Source of the DNA: Bacillota bacterium
GTDB lineage: Bacteria; Bacillota; Clostridia; Tissierellales; Sedimentibacteraceae
Assembly (NCBI GenBank): GCA_023425285.1
Contig: JAFACY010000040.1
Location: 1-6,203, forward strand
Reading direction: 5' to 3'
Length of the DNA: 6,203 nucleotides
Part shown: positions 5,966 to 6,203 of the stretch, one piece after another
Layout: each line of letters begins with the position of its first letter
Position numbering within the stretch: the stretch's first letter is position 1
Notes under the pieces: model-generated
What the model saw: only the letters and a program-made list of their open reading frames with translations
The model's database searches: none
What the model was told of the DNA's origin: nothing
Program-made: the position numbers and the translations under genes

Positions 5966-6009
5966 AAAAAATATGTAAAAAATAGATAAAAAATATTTAA
6001 AAATTATCT
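5966..6009 (+). repeat. Four phased 11-bp A-tract repeats (UP-element-like, curved DNA)
   Basis: Four consecutive 11-bp units, AAAAAATATGT, AAAAAATAGAT, AAAAAATATTT and AAAAATTATCT, run directly into the P3 -35 box. A-tracts begin at 5966, 5977, 5988 and 5999, so they fall on one face of the helix. Phased A-tracts bend DNA, and AT-rich sequence just upstream of rRNA -35 boxes is known to bind the RNA polymerase alpha subunit. The repeat is seen directly; the activating role is inferred. Confidence 0.8.
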
Positions 6010-6037
6010 TGACAACATACGACAAGTATGTTAAACT
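6009..6037 (+). promoter_or_regulatory. rRNA operon promoter P3 (nearest 16S)
   Basis: A perfect TTGACA (6009-6014) and TAAACT (6032-6037) are 17 bp apart, with G6044 seven bases after the -10. The spacer is a near-complete inverted repeat: AACATAC (6014-6020) and GTATGTT (6026-6032) around GACAA. Preceded by phased A-tracts, it is probably the main rRNA promoter. Its transcript would carry a leader of about 146 nt. Confidence 0.8.
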
Positions 6038-6043
6038 ATGAAA

Positions 6044-6068
6044 GTTCCTGTCTCAAGAGGCGGTGAAC
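6044..6068 (+). other. Hairpin at the 5' end of the P3 rRNA transcript
   Basis: GTTC-CTGTCT (6044-6053) pairs with AGGCGG-GAAC (6058-6068) around CAAG, ten pairs including G-U pairs, with U6064 bulged. It starts at the predicted first base of the P3 transcript and corresponds to the hairpin after P2. It may protect the 5' end or take part in antitermination or processing; the function is unknown. Confidence 0.5.
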
Positions 6069-6090
6069 GAAAAAATTCGAACATAGACAA
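6048..6090 (+). repeat. Initial-transcript repeat, copy B
   Basis: This begins CTGTCTCAAGAGGCGGTGAAC and ends GAACATAGACAA, the counterpart of 5917-5953. The conserved end blocks (CTGTCTC and GAACATAG) and the shared promoter geometry suggest that a promoter-plus-leader module was duplicated. Confidence 0.65.
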
Positions 6091-6107
6091 TAAAACAGCA
6101 TAAGAAA

Positions 6108-6120
6108 CCTTTGAGAGTTC
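6108..6120 (+). promoter_or_regulatory. boxA-like rRNA antitermination segment
   Basis: CCTTTGAGAGTTC, about 70 nt before the 16S 5' end, resembles the boxA element (of the type TGTTCTTTGAAAACT in Bacillus) that loads Nus factors on nascent rRNA. The match is partial. Position in the leader is the main support. Confidence 0.4.
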
Positions 6121-6158
6121 TAATTGAAAAAAAGAACAAACAAACAAAAAGTAAAAAA

Positions 6159-6179
6159 AGCTAAGCGAAAGCTTGGGCT
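6159..6179 (+). other. Pre-16S leader hairpin with GAAA tetraloop
   Basis: AGCTAAGC (6159-6166) pairs with GCTTG-GCT (6171-6179) around a GAAA loop (6167-6170), leaving one G bulged. It ends about 10 nt before the mature 16S 5' end, where pre-rRNA processing signals are expected. It follows an A-rich stretch (6127-6158) without other features. Confidence 0.55.
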
Positions 6180-6189
6180 AAGGAAAATA

Positions 6190-6203
6190 TTAAACGAGAG
6201 TTT
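6190..6203 (+). rRNA. rrs: 16S ribosomal RNA, first bases only (partial)
   Basis: The window ends in AGAGTTT (6197-6203), the start of the universal AGAGTTTGATC region near the 5' end of bacterial 16S rRNA. By comparison with E. coli, where this motif begins at about base 8, the mature 5' end would be near 6190. The three promoters and the leader upstream agree with this call, but only about 14 nt of the gene are present. Confidence 0.8.

Noticed and set aside
5751..6189. CRISPR array or mobile-element end in the repeat-rich stretch before 16S
   Set aside because: The repeats are two or three promoter/leader modules and short A-tract units, not regular repeats with unique spacers, and there are no transposase genes or terminal inverted repeats.

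Overview
The window looks like chromosomal DNA of a low-GC Gram-positive bacterium, most likely a clostridial member of the Bacillota. The sequence is AT-rich, Shine-Dalgarno sites are strong, promoters are of the TTGACA-N17-TATAAT type, two genes start with TTG, and a YtrA-like GntR regulator sits with an ABC-2 transporter. The dusB-(greA)-lysS-rRNA gene order resembles Bacillus subtilis, where yacF (dusB) and lysS lie directly upstream of an rRNA operon. I cannot name the species from this sequence alone.

Left third (1-1673), minus strand: a three-gene operon reading leftward. It encodes a short GntR/YtrA-type repressor, an ABC ATPase starting at TTG, and an ABC-2 type membrane permease cut by the window edge. 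The genes abut or overlap. One promoter lies in front, and its -10 sits inside a 30-bp imperfect palindrome that is a good candidate for the repressor's own operator.

Middle (1718-5750), plus strand: a housekeeping cluster. It holds a biotin-protein ligase without an N-terminal DNA-binding domain, dusB (tRNA-dihydrouridine synthase, overlapping the ligase gene by 11 nt), greA (transcript cleavage factor) and lysS (class II lysyl-tRNA synthetase). The ligase gene has its own promoter, divergent from the GntR promoter. A second, near-consensus promoter in front of greA gives it a leader of about 130 nt. A strong intrinsic terminator follows lysS.

Right end (5751-6203): the upstream control region of an rRNA operon. 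The window stops just inside the 16S gene. Three tandem promoters can be read, each TTGACA-N17-TAAnnT with a G seven bases after the -10. The initially transcribed segments are repeats of one another. The most downstream promoter is preceded by four 11-bp units, each starting with an A-tract, in phase with the DNA helix. A leader of about 145 nt with a boxA-like segment and a GAAA-tetraloop hairpin leads to the 16S 5' end.

The right-hand genes serve translation and transcription (tRNA modification, tRNA charging, RNA polymerase rescue, rRNA). The left operon is an independent, probably self-repressed transporter. I see no clear novel system. The points most worth a second look are the biotin ligase, whose normally invariant biotinyl-AMP loop is badly degenerate, and the architecture of the rRNA promoter region.
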